Positions 26,414-35,295 of a stretch of 64,000 nucleotides of DNA are shown in pieces. This DNA comes from [Flexibacter] sp. ATCC 35103 (GTDB lineage Bacteria; Bacteroidota; Bacteroidia; Flavobacteriales; Flavobacteriaceae): the NCBI RefSeq assembly GCF_001975985.1, contig NZ_MTQF01000007.1:372001-436000 (forward strand), read 5' to 3'. Positions within the stretch are counted from its first letter, which is position 1. Each line of letters starts with the position of its first letter. Below the pieces are notes generated by a model. The model did no database searches, was not told the origin of the DNA, and was given only the letters and a program-made list of their open reading frames with translations. Made by a program: the position numbers and the translations under genes.

Positions 26414-26935
26414 TTAAAATAAGCCTTTAAACTTATTGAAATCAAGATCAGGAGATATTGCATAAAAATAGTCTAACTGCCATTGTTGGGTTTTCTGAGC
26501 CTGTTTACTCGTTGTTTCATCCCAGGGTGGATAAACTCTCGTCGCTCTTTTTCCTTCTTTTGTAGCCGTAGAAAAAATTGATTTTTCCAGCAGAATATTT
26601 TTAGGAAAAATAAATTGTCCAAATAAATCATTTTTTCGAACACTGATAATAACAAAATCTATTGCGTCAGAAAAATCAAAAGGTTCGATGATTCCGTTTT
26701 TATTTCGTTTCCATAAGGTTACAAACTGACCTGTTTTTGTAGGTGTTATTTTTGCCGTTCTATAGTAAATATACTTTCCGTTCAAATAAAAATGGTAAGC
26801 ATTATAATCCGTACTTTCAGTTTCTGGTTGAGGTTCTGTGATGTCAAAATTGCAGCAATCATAAACTAATTCTTTGGCAATAATTAAATCTTCAGGTAAT
26901 GATTTTTGATCATTCCAATTGTTTTTGATTGTCAT
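26414..26935 (-). CDS. MepB-family protein
   Basis: A 173-residue protein matching the MepB family. Diagnostic phrases are AKITPTKTGQFVTLWKRN (about residues 60-77), FVIISVRKNDLFGQFIFPK (about 94-112), and RVYPPWDETTSKQAQKTQQW (about 137-156). The family takes its name from a gene in the staphylococcal mepRAB multidrug operon, but its biochemical function is unknown and no efflux gene lies here. No signal or membrane segment is seen. It is transcribed alone, convergent with the T9SS nuclease gene. Confidence 0.85.
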   Translation of the reverse strand: MTIKNNWNDQKSLPEDLIIAKELVYDCCNFDITEPQPETESTDYNAYHFYLNGKYIYYRTAKITPTKTGQFVTLWKRNKNGIIEPFDFSDAIDFVIISVRKNDLFGQFIFPKNILLEKSIFSTATKEGKRATRVYPPWDETTSKQAQKTQQWQLDYFYAISPDLDFNKFKGLF

Positions 26936-26987
26936 TTTTAGGGTGTTTCTATTCCGTTATTTTGGTAAAATTACCACAAAAAGAACT

Positions 26988-28964
26988 TTAAAAAGAAACA
27001 TTTAACCCAAAATTTAATCCCCACTGAAACTGATTAAAAGATTGATTATTCAATGGATTTATATAATAATTCACCGCAGGCTCAACAAAAACATTGGTCT
27101 TTTTGTACACGCGATATTGCAAAGTACTACTTAGTGTAGAACCATATACGTAATCATTTGCATTTATATTCTGACCAAGCGAATTGCCATCTAAAGCTAC
27201 ATTATTAGAAATCAATTTACCAACAAAACCTCCCGTATTTAAATTGATACTGGCTTTGTTTTTACTAAAAACAGAATAGGATACTTCTAAAGGCATTTCG
27301 ATATATCGTAAATTCTGATCCAGATTTCCGGTTTGAATATTGTTGCTTTGAATATCGTTTTCTTTTATCGCATTTGTAGTTGAGTTAGGAACAAATACAT
27401 AATCTGCATTAGTCGTAATTTTTGGTGCGGCAGCTGTCGTATTTAAGTTAAAATAATCGCTAGAACTAAAAAATGCAGCATTTTTTGTACTCAAATACGA
27501 AACGTTTGCCACGCTCTGGCCTAATTCATTAATTTTAAAACCAGAACCCACAGCCCATTTCTTGTTGATTTTGTATTTGGTTTTTACACCATATGTATTA
27601 CTTTGTTTCGAATCATTTGAATTGCCAAAAGTTTTGTCATTTTTATAGTTTTCTGAACTGGCAACTCCGGCAAAAACTTCGACAGCCCATTTTTCACCTT
27701 TAGCAATCTTTTTGTCTTCCTTTTCGTTTTTTGTTTCAGGAGTTAAGATACCTTTTTCTAAATTTTGAAGTTCTGCCAATTGTACAGAATCTTGCTTGCT
27801 TAGAGCAGCGTTATTAAATTTAGAATTGCTTTTATTGCTCGCTAGTTCTTTGCTAGGCAATACACCTGAATTGTTTTGTTTTAAGGCATTTTCGTTTATA
27901 ACACCATTATTGTCTTTTATGTATGGATTTGGATTGCTGGAAGCTATGTTTTTGTTGTTTTTTGAAGCCGATTGATTTTCAAAAATTGATTTCGACAATT
28001 GATTTTTTGTACTTGGATTAAATGGATTTGCATTTCCGGCAACAAAAGTTTTTTCGGCTAAAATTTTATCAGATGATTTTTTATCAGCAGTTACAAACTG
28101 ATTTTTTGATGCAGTATTAAAAGAATTTGTTTTGGCTGAAACTGCAGCTTTTTCAGCCAGAGTTTGATTAGAAACCTTTTTATCAGCATTCGTAAATTGA
28201 TTTTTTGATGCTGAATTAAAAGAGTTTTCTTTACCTGAAACAATAGTTTTTTCAGTCAGATTTTGATTAGAAACCTTTTTATCAGCAGTTGCAATTTGAT
28301 TTTTTGAAGTCGAATTAAAAGAGTTTTCTTTAGCTGGAACTATAGTTTTTTCGGTTAGATTTTGATTAGAAACCTTTTTATCTGCATTTGCAATTTGACT
28401 TTGTGAACCTGAATTAAATCCGTTTTTTTGATCTGAAACAGTTGTTTTTTCAGCTACAGCCTGATTAATATTTTCGTTTGCTTTATTAGGTTTTAAATTT
28501 AAACCATCAGCATTAGGATTATTTAAGGTTTTAGAATTTGTATGAGCAACTGTCGTTTTTTGATTTTTTACTGCATTATTAAGTTGATCCGGTGTGTTCT
28601 TTAAAGATGAATTATCTTTAGTAGCAACAGATTGATTTTCAATAGCAATTTGTTCAGAGTTATTCTCTTTTGTTGAGGTTGTTTTAGTTGGGTTTAAATT
28701 GTCTTTTTGCTTATCAAGAACAACGGTATTTTCCTGAGAATCCCCTTGTATTGTTTTGATTCCTGAAGTAGAGCTAAAATATAAAACAGAAGGAAGTAAT
28801 AAGCCTAATAATAAGCATGCTGCAGCCGACCACCAAAGAATAGCTCTCTTTTTCTTTTTTGGTTTGTCTAATTTTTCCTCAATCTGACTCCATAATTCTG
28901 GAGGCGGAACACTTGAAAAGTTTTCCATTGATGAAAAAATATCTTCTATATCTTGCTTTTTCAT
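26988..28964 (-). CDS. Putative dual-membrane anti-sigma factor: cytoplasmic helix, TM, long linker, OM barrel
   Basis: A 658-residue protein with four visible parts. Residues 1-40 are a cytoplasmic, anti-sigma-like segment (PPPELWSQIEEKLDKP, then a KKKKR stop-transfer). Residues 41-63 are one membrane helix (LLLGLLLPSVLYF). Residues 70-420 are a low-complexity Asn/Lys/Ser linker containing five 33-residue repeats (161-325). Residues 422-658 are an outer-membrane beta-barrel ending in Phe (GLNFGLNVSF). Its start overlaps the upstream ECF sigma gene by 4 bases. This layout matches the dual-membrane-spanning anti-sigma factors reported in Bacteroides; the role here is inferred. Confidence 0.75.
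   Translation of the reverse strand: MKKQDIEDIFSSMENFSSVPPPELWSQIEEKLDKPKKKKRAILWWSAAACLLLGLLLPSVLYFSSTSGIKTIQGDSQENTVVLDKQKDNLNPTKTTSTKENNSEQIAIENQSVATKDNSSLKNTPDQLNNAVKNQKTTVAHTNSKTLNNPNADGLNLKPNKANENINQAVAEKTTVSDQKNGFNSGSQSQIANADKKVSNQNLTEKTIVPAKENSFNSTSKNQIATADKKVSNQNLTEKTIVSGKENSFNSASKNQFTNADKKVSNQTLAEKAAVSAKTNSFNTASKNQFVTADKKSSDKILAEKTFVAGNANPFNPSTKNQLSKSIFENQSASKNNKNIASSNPNPYIKDNNGVINENALKQNNSGVLPSKELASNKSNSKFNNAALSKQDSVQLAELQNLEKGILTPETKNEKEDKKIAKGEKWAVEVFAGVASSENYKNDKTFGNSNDSKQSNTYGVKTKYKINKKWAVGSGFKINELGQSVANVSYLSTKNAAFFSSSDYFNLNTTAAAPKITTNADYVFVPNSTTNAIKENDIQSNNIQTGNLDQNLRYIEMPLEVSYSVFSKNKASINLNTGGFVGKLISNNVALDGNSLGQNINANDYVYGSTLSSTLQYRVYKKTNVFVEPAVNYYINPLNNQSFNQFQWGLNFGLNVSF
27990..28484 (-). 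repeat. Five in-frame 99-bp repeats inside the linker
   Basis: They encode residues 161-325 of the dual-membrane protein as five 33-residue units. The most similar units share ADKKVSNQNLTEKTIV and KENSFNS.SKNQ. The outer two units have diverged. The exact multiple of three keeps the frame, so unit gain or loss would change linker length without breaking the protein. Confidence 0.85.
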
Positions 28965-29512
28965 GCTATTTTAAAATTTTTTATGCTCAGTATTCTTTTC
29001 TGCAAAATGTGCTTGGCCCTGTTTAAATTTGATTTTGATGTTCCTTCTGAAATCTTTAGTAATTCTGCTATTTCCTTGTGTTTCATTTTTTCAAAAACAT
29101 ACAAGTTAAAAACCGTTCGGTATTGGTCTGGTAAATCCCTTATATATTCTAATAATTTTTCTTGTTCTATAGGAATACTATCCAGTTCTTCTTCCTCGAC
29201 AAAGTCAGTATCAGGATCAAAAACATCTAAAAAGAAACTTTCTTTCTTCTTTTTATTCAAGGTTTCAATTAGCTTATTGATGAAAATACGTTTTAGCCAG
29301 CCTTCAAAACTTCCTTCAAATTTATATTGGCTTATTTTTTGAAAAACGATTACAAATGCCTCCTGAAAAACATCTTTTGCATCATCTTCATTTTTCATAT
29401 ACTTTAGGCAAATACCGTATAAAACAGGAGAGAACAACTGATATATTTTCAGTTGTCCCTCCCTGTCATTTTTTATGCACAGCTTAATGTATTTTTCTAA
29501 ATCGTCTTTCAA
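28961..29512 (-). CDS. ECF RNA polymerase sigma factor
   Basis: A 183-residue sigma-70 factor. Region 2 covers about residues 10-80 (LYGICLKYMKNEDDAKDVFQ, EGWLKRIFINKLIE) and region 4 about 115-175 (LPDQYRTVFNLYVFEKMKHK, then EIAELLKISEGTSKSNLNRA). The acidic linker between them (DVFDPDTDFVEEEELDS) is long. Its end overlaps the start of the dual-membrane protein, which implies coupled translation and points to a sigma/anti-sigma pair. Its regulon is not shown by the window. Confidence 0.93.
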   Translation of the reverse strand: MKDDLEKYIKLCIKNDREGQLKIYQLFSPVLYGICLKYMKNEDDAKDVFQEAFVIVFQKISQYKFEGSFEGWLKRIFINKLIETLNKKKKESFFLDVFDPDTDFVEEEELDSIPIEQEKLLEYIRDLPDQYRTVFNLYVFEKMKHKEIAELLKISEGTSKSNLNRAKHILQKRILSIKNFKIA

Positions 29513-29563
29513 AAAAATGGTATTGTTTGGTTTTGCAAAAATAGTTCTTAAATGCTTATAAAA

Positions 29564-29962
29564 CTATCTTTTATAAATAGTACGGGTTGCATCCTGGTTG
29601 TTACTAACAATTGTTAGGTTTTGATTGTCAAGCTTTTCTATGATATAAGTCTTGCCTTCAAAAGTAATCAGGTCATTTTCTGACTGATCAAAAATACTAA
29701 CGCCTTTTTCTATCTGATACGCACTATTTCTAATTTCTACATCATTTTTGTAAGTGATCACACGTCCTTCCGGAGTAAAAATTACCTTCTTTGTAAATCC
29801 AATAGTTTTTGGGGTTGCAGTATAAGGATTGCTGCCTCCTCCAATCGATTTTTCCCAAATCCAGGTATTCATAATAGAACCGGATTTTACACCTGTTGAA
29901 TCTAGTGAATATGCGGTAGAAAACAGACAACACGCTACAATAAATAATAAGAATTGTTTCAT
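29564..29962 (-). CDS. Secreted lipocalin-like hypothetical protein
   Basis: A 132-residue exported protein (signal peptide about 1-19, MKQFLLFIVACCLFSTAYS). The mature part alternates short beta-strands (TWIWEKSIGG, KKVIFTPEGRVITYKN, DLITFEGKTYIIEKLD), a layout seen in lipocalin-like proteins of flavobacteria. No binding site can be named. It lies 9 bases after a PrcB-domain lipoprotein gene and is probably co-transcribed with it. Confidence 0.6.
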   Translation of the reverse strand: MKQFLLFIVACCLFSTAYSLDSTGVKSGSIMNTWIWEKSIGGGSNPYTATPKTIGFTKKVIFTPEGRVITYKNDVEIRNSAYQIEKGVSIFDQSENDLITFEGKTYIIEKLDNQNLTIVSNNQDATRTIYKR

Positions 29963-29971
29963 AAGCTTGGA

Positions 29972-30847
29972 TTATTTTAGAGCTGTAATTTTATCCTGAA
30001 TGACTTTTTTGAAAGCTTTTACTTCTGCACTTTGATCTGCAGTATCTACATTGTCAATAATAACTTTCGTAGTTACAGTACCTTGACGAATTTCAAAATA
30101 TACACCACCATGATTTGCTTCATCCGGAGTTCCGTAAGTTTTAGTTTGTCCTTTTAAGTTTAAAATTTCAGTTGGTACCTCTTTTAATAAAAGCGTATAA
30201 TCTCCTTTTTTAGTCGTTGCAGTATATCTGTATTGATTAAAATCATAACCTCCCGCAACAACATTCTGGAATTTTAAAATATTAAAATCATTGATTTGAA
30301 AGAATTTTTGGCAATCAGCCCCAGTACATTGTTTGCTAAAAGTTCCCACAACAATATTATCTGTATTCTCCGTGACTTTGTTAAAAAGGACCGCTTTTGA
30401 GCTTCTTGGGATTAAAATAAAATCTGACGGATAACTTGGCGCAGAAACAAGAGTTTCACCAGCCTGAGGTGCTTTTTCGTAGTAATTAATTAAAATCTCA
30501 CACTTGTTTTCTACAATTGTTGTTATTTTAATAGAGTATCCGTTTGTAGGTTTTAGGCCTGCAAAAATTCCAACCAGCATATCTTTAGTGAAATCTATAG
30601 GAGTGTCTGTAGCATTTGGACAAGAATTTTCATGCTTAGTGAAAAGAGTTTTCATTTTTTCTTCTGACCCAACTAAAATTGCATTTGGATTAGTAGGTAA
30701 AGTAGTGATGGTGTATGAACATAAAAGTGGAAATCCTGTAAAAGCTTTGTCTTCACTAGCTCCGCAATCGACTTTTAAATCGTCATTATTAAGAGAGCAG
30801 GCGCTGAATCCAAAAGCTATAAACAAGCTTAACATTAATTTTTTCAT
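29972..30847 (-). CDS. Lipoprotein with PrcB_C-like domain
   Basis: A 291-residue lipoprotein (lipobox FSAC, Cys17). The middle part (about 88-150) resembles the PrcB C-terminal domain: MLVGIFAGLKPTNGYSIKIT followed by a beta-rich stretch with PSYPSDFILIPR. PrcB relates to a dentilisin complex subunit in spirochaetes, but the domain is widespread in Bacteroidota. The C-terminal third (about 190-285) has a repeated strand pattern of unknown type. The function is not known. It is transcribed ahead of the lipocalin-like gene. Confidence 0.6.
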   Translation of the reverse strand: MKKLMLSLFIAFGFSACSLNNDDLKVDCGASEDKAFTGFPLLCSYTITTLPTNPNAILVGSEEKMKTLFTKHENSCPNATDTPIDFTKDMLVGIFAGLKPTNGYSIKITTIVENKCEILINYYEKAPQAGETLVSAPSYPSDFILIPRSSKAVLFNKVTENTDNIVVGTFSKQCTGADCQKFFQINDFNILKFQNVVAGGYDFNQYRYTATTKKGDYTLLLKEVPTEILNLKGQTKTYGTPDEANHGGVYFEIRQGTVTTKVIIDNVDTADQSAEVKAFKKVIQDKITALK

Positions 30848-31054
30848 GATAATTTTTTAATAGGTTTATATACTGTAGATGAATATCTTTTGAAATGGTT
30901 GCGTGAAAAAAAGTTTTTTTTAGTTAATTTAAATCAGAAGAGTTATTCAAAATGTTCATTAAATTTTGAATAACTGTTAATTCGTGAAATTTTGATTTTA
31001 AAAATAAGTACTACGTATTATTGCTTACTTTTACTTTAAAAATAAAATTTAATT

Positions 31055-32431
31055 ATGTTTGATTTTCTTCCTTATCTGCTGGCTTTTGTTGTGGCTCTAA
31101 TCTTAGGTGTATACTTAGGTAAGTTGTTATTTGTGGCGAGATCTCAGTCAGAGAAAATAAGTTTAGAAGAGCGTTTGAATGCAAATATCAATCAATTGCA
31201 ATTGCAGAAAGAGCAGTTTGAAAGAGAACGAATCAATTTTGAAAAACAACTTCAGTTTATTGCTTCTGAAAAGGAAAATATCAGAACAGAAAAAGATAGT
31301 CTTGCTATTCAGCTTTCTAAAAAAGAAGTTGACTTTGAGAATTTATGGGAACGACATAAAGAACAAAAAGCAGAAGTAACCGAATTACAGGAAAAATTCA
31401 CGAAAGAATTTGAGAATTTAGCCAATAAAATCCTGGAAGAGAAATCAGCCAAATTTACGGAACAAAATAGCGTGAACATGAAAAATATCTTGCTGCCTTT
31501 GCAGGATAAAATTCAGGGTTTTGAACAAAAAGTAGAGCAAACACACAAAGAGAGTATTGATTATCATGCGGCACTTCGTCAACAAATTGTTGGATTAAGC
31601 GAAATGAATGCACAAATGAGCAAAGAAACCCTGAACCTTACAAAAGCTTTGAAAGGCGATAATAAAATGCAGGGAAATTGGGGAGAATTAGTTCTGGAAC
31701 GTGTTCTTGAAAAATCAGGTTTAGAAAAAGGCCGAGAATACGAAGTACAGCAAAGTTTTACCAATAATGAAGGAAACAGGGTTTTTCCGGATGTTGTAAT
31801 CAATTTGCCGGATGGTAAAAAAATGATTGTCGATTCTAAAGTTTCTTTGGTTGCCTATGAAAAATGGATCAATGAAGAATCTGAAACTCTTAAAATCGAT
31901 TATCTAAAAGAGCATGTAAATTCTATAAAAAGACATGTCGAACAATTGGGAAATAAAAATTACCATGACCTCTATCAAATAGAAAGTCCAGATTTTGTAT
32001 TGCTTTTTATCCCGATAGAACCGGCATTTGCGATAGCATTAAATGAAGATTCGGCACTTTATAACAAAGCATTCGATCGTAATATCGTAATTGTTACACC
32101 AAGTACTTTGCTGGCTACTTTAAGAACTATTGATAGTATGTGGGCAAACCAGAAACAACAGGAAAATGCTTTTGAAATTGCCAGACAAGCCGGAGCCTTA
32201 TACGATAAATTTGAAGGCTTTGTGGGTGATCTGGTAAGAATTGGAAATAAAATTAAAGATACTAAAACCGAATACGAAAGTGCGATGAGCAAACTCGTTG
32301 ATGGTAGGGGAAATTTGATTTCGAGTGTCGAAAAATTAAAGAAAATGGGAGCGAAAGCAAAAAAATCACTTCCTGAAAATATAGTTGCAAGAGCAGCAAA
32401 TGAAAATGATGATAATCAATTATTAAATTAA
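31055..32431 (+). CDS. rmuC: DNA recombination protein RmuC
   Basis: A 458-residue protein. One N-terminal membrane helix (about 5-24), then a long coiled coil (about 30-195), then the RmuC nuclease-like domain (about 200-400) with GNWGELVLERVLEKSGLEKG, VVINLPDGKKMIVDSKVSL and NYHDLYQIESPDFVLLFIPI. E. coli RmuC limits inversions at short inverted repeats. Its presence is apt in a genome full of palindromes, though that link is only speculation. It stands 36 bases before a thioesterase gene. Confidence 0.93.
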   Translation: MFDFLPYLLAFVVALILGVYLGKLLFVARSQSEKISLEERLNANINQLQLQKEQFERERINFEKQLQFIASEKENIRTEKDSLAIQLSKKEVDFENLWERHKEQKAEVTELQEKFTKEFENLANKILEEKSAKFTEQNSVNMKNILLPLQDKIQGFEQKVEQTHKESIDYHAALRQQIVGLSEMNAQMSKETLNLTKALKGDNKMQGNWGELVLERVLEKSGLEKGREYEVQQSFTNNEGNRVFPDVVINLPDGKKMIVDSKVSLVAYEKWINEESETLKIDYLKEHVNSIKRHVEQLGNKNYHDLYQIESPDFVLLFIPIEPAFAIALNEDSALYNKAFDRNIVIVTPSTLLATLRTIDSMWANQKQQENAFEIARQAGALYDKFEGFVGDLVRIGNKIKDTKTEYESAMSKLVDGRGNLISSVEKLKKMGAKAKKSLPENIVARAANENDDNQLLN

Positions 32432-32467
32432 AATTCATCTTATTATAATCACCTATTCCAAAAAAAC

Positions 32468-33016
32468 ATGACTAAAGATTTTAAACCGGTTTCTTCATCA
32501 AAAATTAGTATTTCAGAATTAATGCTGCCTTCCCATACCAACTTTAGCGGTAAAATTCACGGAGGTTATATTCTGCAATTACTCGATCAGATTGCTTTTG
32601 CCTCGGCATCAAAATTTAGCGGTAATTATTGTGTAACAGCTTCTGTTGATACAGTAAATTTCCTGAAGCCCATAGAAGTTGGAGAATTGGTTACGATGAA
32701 AGCTTCTGTAAATTACGTGGGAAGAAGTTCTATGATTGTAGGAATTCGTGTTGAAGCCGAAAATATACAAACCGGTGTAATCAAACATTGTAATTCGTCT
32801 TATTTTACTATGGTTGCCAAAGACAAAGAAGGAAAAAGTGTTCAGGTACCGGGATTAATTTTATCTAATTTAGATGAAGTTCGTCGTTTTAGAAAAGCAA
32901 TCAAACATATTGAACTTCGCAAGGAAGTTGAAGAACACGAAAAAATTACCAATGTAAACTCCATTGAAGATCTGGCAAGCTTAGATAAGTACAATGTGTT
33001 ATTAGAGATTAGTTAA
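32468..33016 (+). CDS. Hotdog-fold acyl-CoA thioesterase
   Basis: A 182-residue thioesterase of the YciA/BACH group. The hotdog core has SEHM-type region MLPSHTNFSGKIHGGYILQL (residues about 18-37), where Asn21 and His-Gly-Gly mark the active site, followed by LLDQIAFASASKFSGNYCVT and VDTVNFLKPIEVGELVTMKA. Such enzymes hydrolyse long- or short-chain acyl-CoA. Its C-terminal extension (about 140-182) is helical and charged. It may be co-transcribed with rmuC and the VOC gene. Confidence 0.88.
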   Translation: MTKDFKPVSSSKISISELMLPSHTNFSGKIHGGYILQLLDQIAFASASKFSGNYCVTASVDTVNFLKPIEVGELVTMKASVNYVGRSSMIVGIRVEAENIQTGVIKHCNSSYFTMVAKDKEGKSVQVPGLILSNLDEVRRFRKAIKHIELRKEVEEHEKITNVNSIEDLASLDKYNVLLEIS

Positions 33017-33046
33017 AATAGTTATCAAAATTTAAAATTAAGAATT

Positions 33047-33442
33047 ATGGTAAAGTTTGGATACACCATTTTATATGTTGAAGATGTAGAAAAATCAATT
33101 TCATTTTATGAAAATGCATTTGGATTCTCCAGAAAGTTTGTAACTCCGGAAAATGATTATGGAGAATTAAGCACTGGCGAAACAACTATTTCATTTGCTT
33201 CAAAAAAATTAGCCGCTCAAAATTTAAGTGAAGGTTTTGTTGAAAGCAGCTTAGAAAACAAACCTTTTGCAATCGAGTTGGGTTTTATCACGGACAATGT
33301 TGGCGAGTTGGTGCAAAAAGCAACTTCGTTTGGTGCGATATTAATAAAAGAACCTACACAAAAACCTTGGGGTCAAATCGTAGCGTATGTACGTGATCTT
33401 GATGGTTTTTTAATTGAGATCTGTACAGAAGTTCAGGGGTAA
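33047..33442 (+). CDS. VOC-family (glyoxalase/bleomycin-resistance fold) protein
   Basis: A 131-residue single-domain vicinal-oxygen-chelate protein. It starts with the strand-helix GYTILYVEDVEKSISFYENA (residues 5-24) and ends GQIVAYVRDLDGFLIEIC (about 110-127), the paired beta-alpha-beta-beta-beta modules of the fold. The substrate is unknown; many such genes are annotated as lyases without proof. It lies 30 bases after the thioesterase gene, on the same strand. Confidence 0.85.
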   Translation: MVKFGYTILYVEDVEKSISFYENAFGFSRKFVTPENDYGELSTGETTISFASKKLAAQNLSEGFVESSLENKPFAIELGFITDNVGELVQKATSFGAILIKEPTQKPWGQIVAYVRDLDGFLIEICTEVQG

Positions 33443-33713
33443 ATGGTTTTATTTTTTGTCAATTTATATTCTAAACAAAAAGTCATTTTACAACCAACAT
33501 TTTACATTTTTACAGCCAAAAATATTTCACAAATATTTAAGATAAACCGGCAACTGTGTCCGTGAAAATTTCGTAACTTTAAGTATACTCATTGAGTTAT
33601 TATTTTTTCACGGAATACTGCCATTCTATTTTTTTAATGTATTATTAAGTCCAGTTTTTTTCTCTTCTTAAAATAAAAAATCGAATGACATAATTGTTTA
33701 ATTGCTGACGATT

Positions 33714-34283
33714 ATGAAAAAAATTACTGTATTAATTTTACTTTTTACTGCATTTTCAATACTTGCCCAGGATAAATTTAAAACGGCTGCCGCAATTGTA
33801 AATTTTGAAGCTTCTGTTCCTTTTTTTGAAGAGGTAAAAGCAGTAAATAAGCTTGGAACCATAGTTCTTGAACCTTTAAGCAGTACCTTAATATGTGCTG
33901 TTACTATAAAAGATTTTCGTTTTAAAATGGATTTAATGGAAACACATTTCAACGAAAATTATTTAGAAAGTAATCGATATCCCAAAGCTGTCTTTAAAGG
34001 CAAAATCGAAAAATTTGATTTGAAAAATGTCGATGCTGTCGAAAAAGAATATGATGTAAAAGGGAAACTTTATCTTCACGGAAAATTTAAGATAATAGAT
34101 TTTAAAGCTTTGATAAAAAGAGTTCCTGAAGGTTTACAGATTACCTGTAATTATCCTATATCCATCGCTGATTTTAATATTGCAATACCAAGTGTTGTAG
34201 CAAGTAAAATTTCGCAAACTGCCAATACTACTTTAATTGGAGTCGTGCGAAGCGAAGAAATAATGTATCTTACCTTAAAATAA
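33714..34283 (+). CDS. YceI-family secreted protein
   Basis: A 189-residue exported protein, signal peptide about 1-19 (ILLFTAFSILAQ), starting at the ATG at 33714; a TTG four codons earlier is less likely. The mature part is a lipocalin-like YceI barrel, with FKMDLMETHFNENYLESNRY and PKAVFKGKIEKFDLKNVD as typical core phrases, and YPISIADFNIAIPSVVASKI near the C-terminus. YceI proteins bind polyprenoid-like lipids. It sits in the region upstream of the light-associated genes but no direct link is shown. Confidence 0.88.
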   Translation: MKKITVLILLFTAFSILAQDKFKTAAAIVNFEASVPFFEEVKAVNKLGTIVLEPLSSTLICAVTIKDFRFKMDLMETHFNENYLESNRYPKAVFKGKIEKFDLKNVDAVEKEYDVKGKLYLHGKFKIIDFKALIKRVPEGLQITCNYPISIADFNIAIPSVVASKISQTANTTLIGVVRSEEIMYLTLK

Positions 34284-34285
34284 AA

Positions 34286-35197
34286 TTATTTCAAACAACT
34301 TACCAACGCGCGTTCTAAATCTGTAAATTGAAATTCGAAACCCGTTTTCTGTATTTTTTCAGATGAAACCCTTTGTCCTTCTAAGATAGCAGCACTCATT
34401 TCGCCCAGAACAATTTTAAGAACGAACTTGGGTGCTTTAGGAAGCCAGATCGTGTATCCAAATATGTTTGCCAGTGTTTTTGATAAACTGGCATTTGTAG
34501 TATTATCAGTGATGCAGGCATTATAAGGACCATGCATTTCGGTATTTACTATTGCTTTTACATAAATACTACATAAATCTGATATATGGATCCACGGAAC
34601 ATATTGTTTGCCAGTACCTAAAATTGCACCAAAACCAGATTTAAAACTTGGTACTATTTTTTTTAGAAAACCTTCATCTCTGCCTAAAACGATTCCCGTT
34701 CGCACTTTTACAGTTCTAATTCCCAGTGTATTTATTTTGTCAACGGCTTTTTCCCATTCCTGACATGTTTGTCCTAAAAAGTCATTGGCTGGCGGCGAAT
34801 TTTCAGTACAAATTTTATGACTGGTAAAAGCACCGTAAATTCCAACTGCCGAGGCAGAAACAAATGCATCTAACGTTTTCTTGTTTTTTTCTAAAACAGA
34901 AAAAATAAGATCAATAGGTTTTATACGACTTTCGAGAATTTCTTTTTTCCGTTTTTTCGTCCATCTTTTCTCTACAATTCCTTCGCCGGATAAATGAATA
35001 ATATAATCGGCTTTTAAAACAGCTTGTTCATCAATATAATCGTGATCCGGATCCCATTTGTAATAATGGATTGCAGAAGTATTTTCCTTGGGAGAACGCG
35101 TAAAAACAGAGACAGAAAAACCATTCTCGATAAGTAAATTCGTTAAGTTTTTACCTATAAAGCCAGTTCCTCCGGTTAGTAGTATATTTTTTGCCAT
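34286..35197 (-). CDS. TIGR01777-family NAD-dependent epimerase-like protein
   Basis: A 303-residue atypical SDR. The N-terminal dinucleotide motif is LLTGGTGFIGKNLTNLL (residues about 5-21). YKWDPDHDYIDEQ, VSASAVGIYG (about 113-122) and VRTGIVLGRDEGFLKKI follow, and the C-terminal DUF1731 region has FVLKIVLGEMSAAILEGQRV. The function is unknown. Genes of this family often sit in light/carotenoid clusters of Bacteroidota near photolyase and SRPBCC genes, as here. It is divergent from the TetR gene and convergent with yceI (2-base gap). Confidence 0.87.
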   Translation of the reverse strand: MAKNILLTGGTGFIGKNLTNLLIENGFSVSVFTRSPKENTSAIHYYKWDPDHDYIDEQAVLKADYIIHLSGEGIVEKRWTKKRKKEILESRIKPIDLIFSVLEKNKKTLDAFVSASAVGIYGAFTSHKICTENSPPANDFLGQTCQEWEKAVDKINTLGIRTVKVRTGIVLGRDEGFLKKIVPSFKSGFGAILGTGKQYVPWIHISDLCSIYVKAIVNTEMHGPYNACITDNTTNASLSKTLANIFGYTIWLPKAPKFVLKIVLGEMSAAILEGQRVSSEKIQKTGFEFQFTDLERALVSCLK

Positions 35198-35295
35198 GAT
35201 AGTTTATAATATATTTAACATCGTATTCTGTTTAACGATAAGTAAAGATACTTAAACATTGCTTACCTTTAAGGCAAAATTTAAATTTTAATAAA

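Noticed and set aside
28030..28450. A CRISPR or satellite array at the 99-bp repeats
   Set aside because: The repeats are in frame, encode a 33-residue protein motif, and are part of an intact gene.
26988..28964. Two separate genes (an anti-sigma factor and an outer-membrane protein) fused by error
   Set aside because: The frame is open throughout, and no start with a signal peptide is seen before the barrel, which would need one if it were a separate exported protein.
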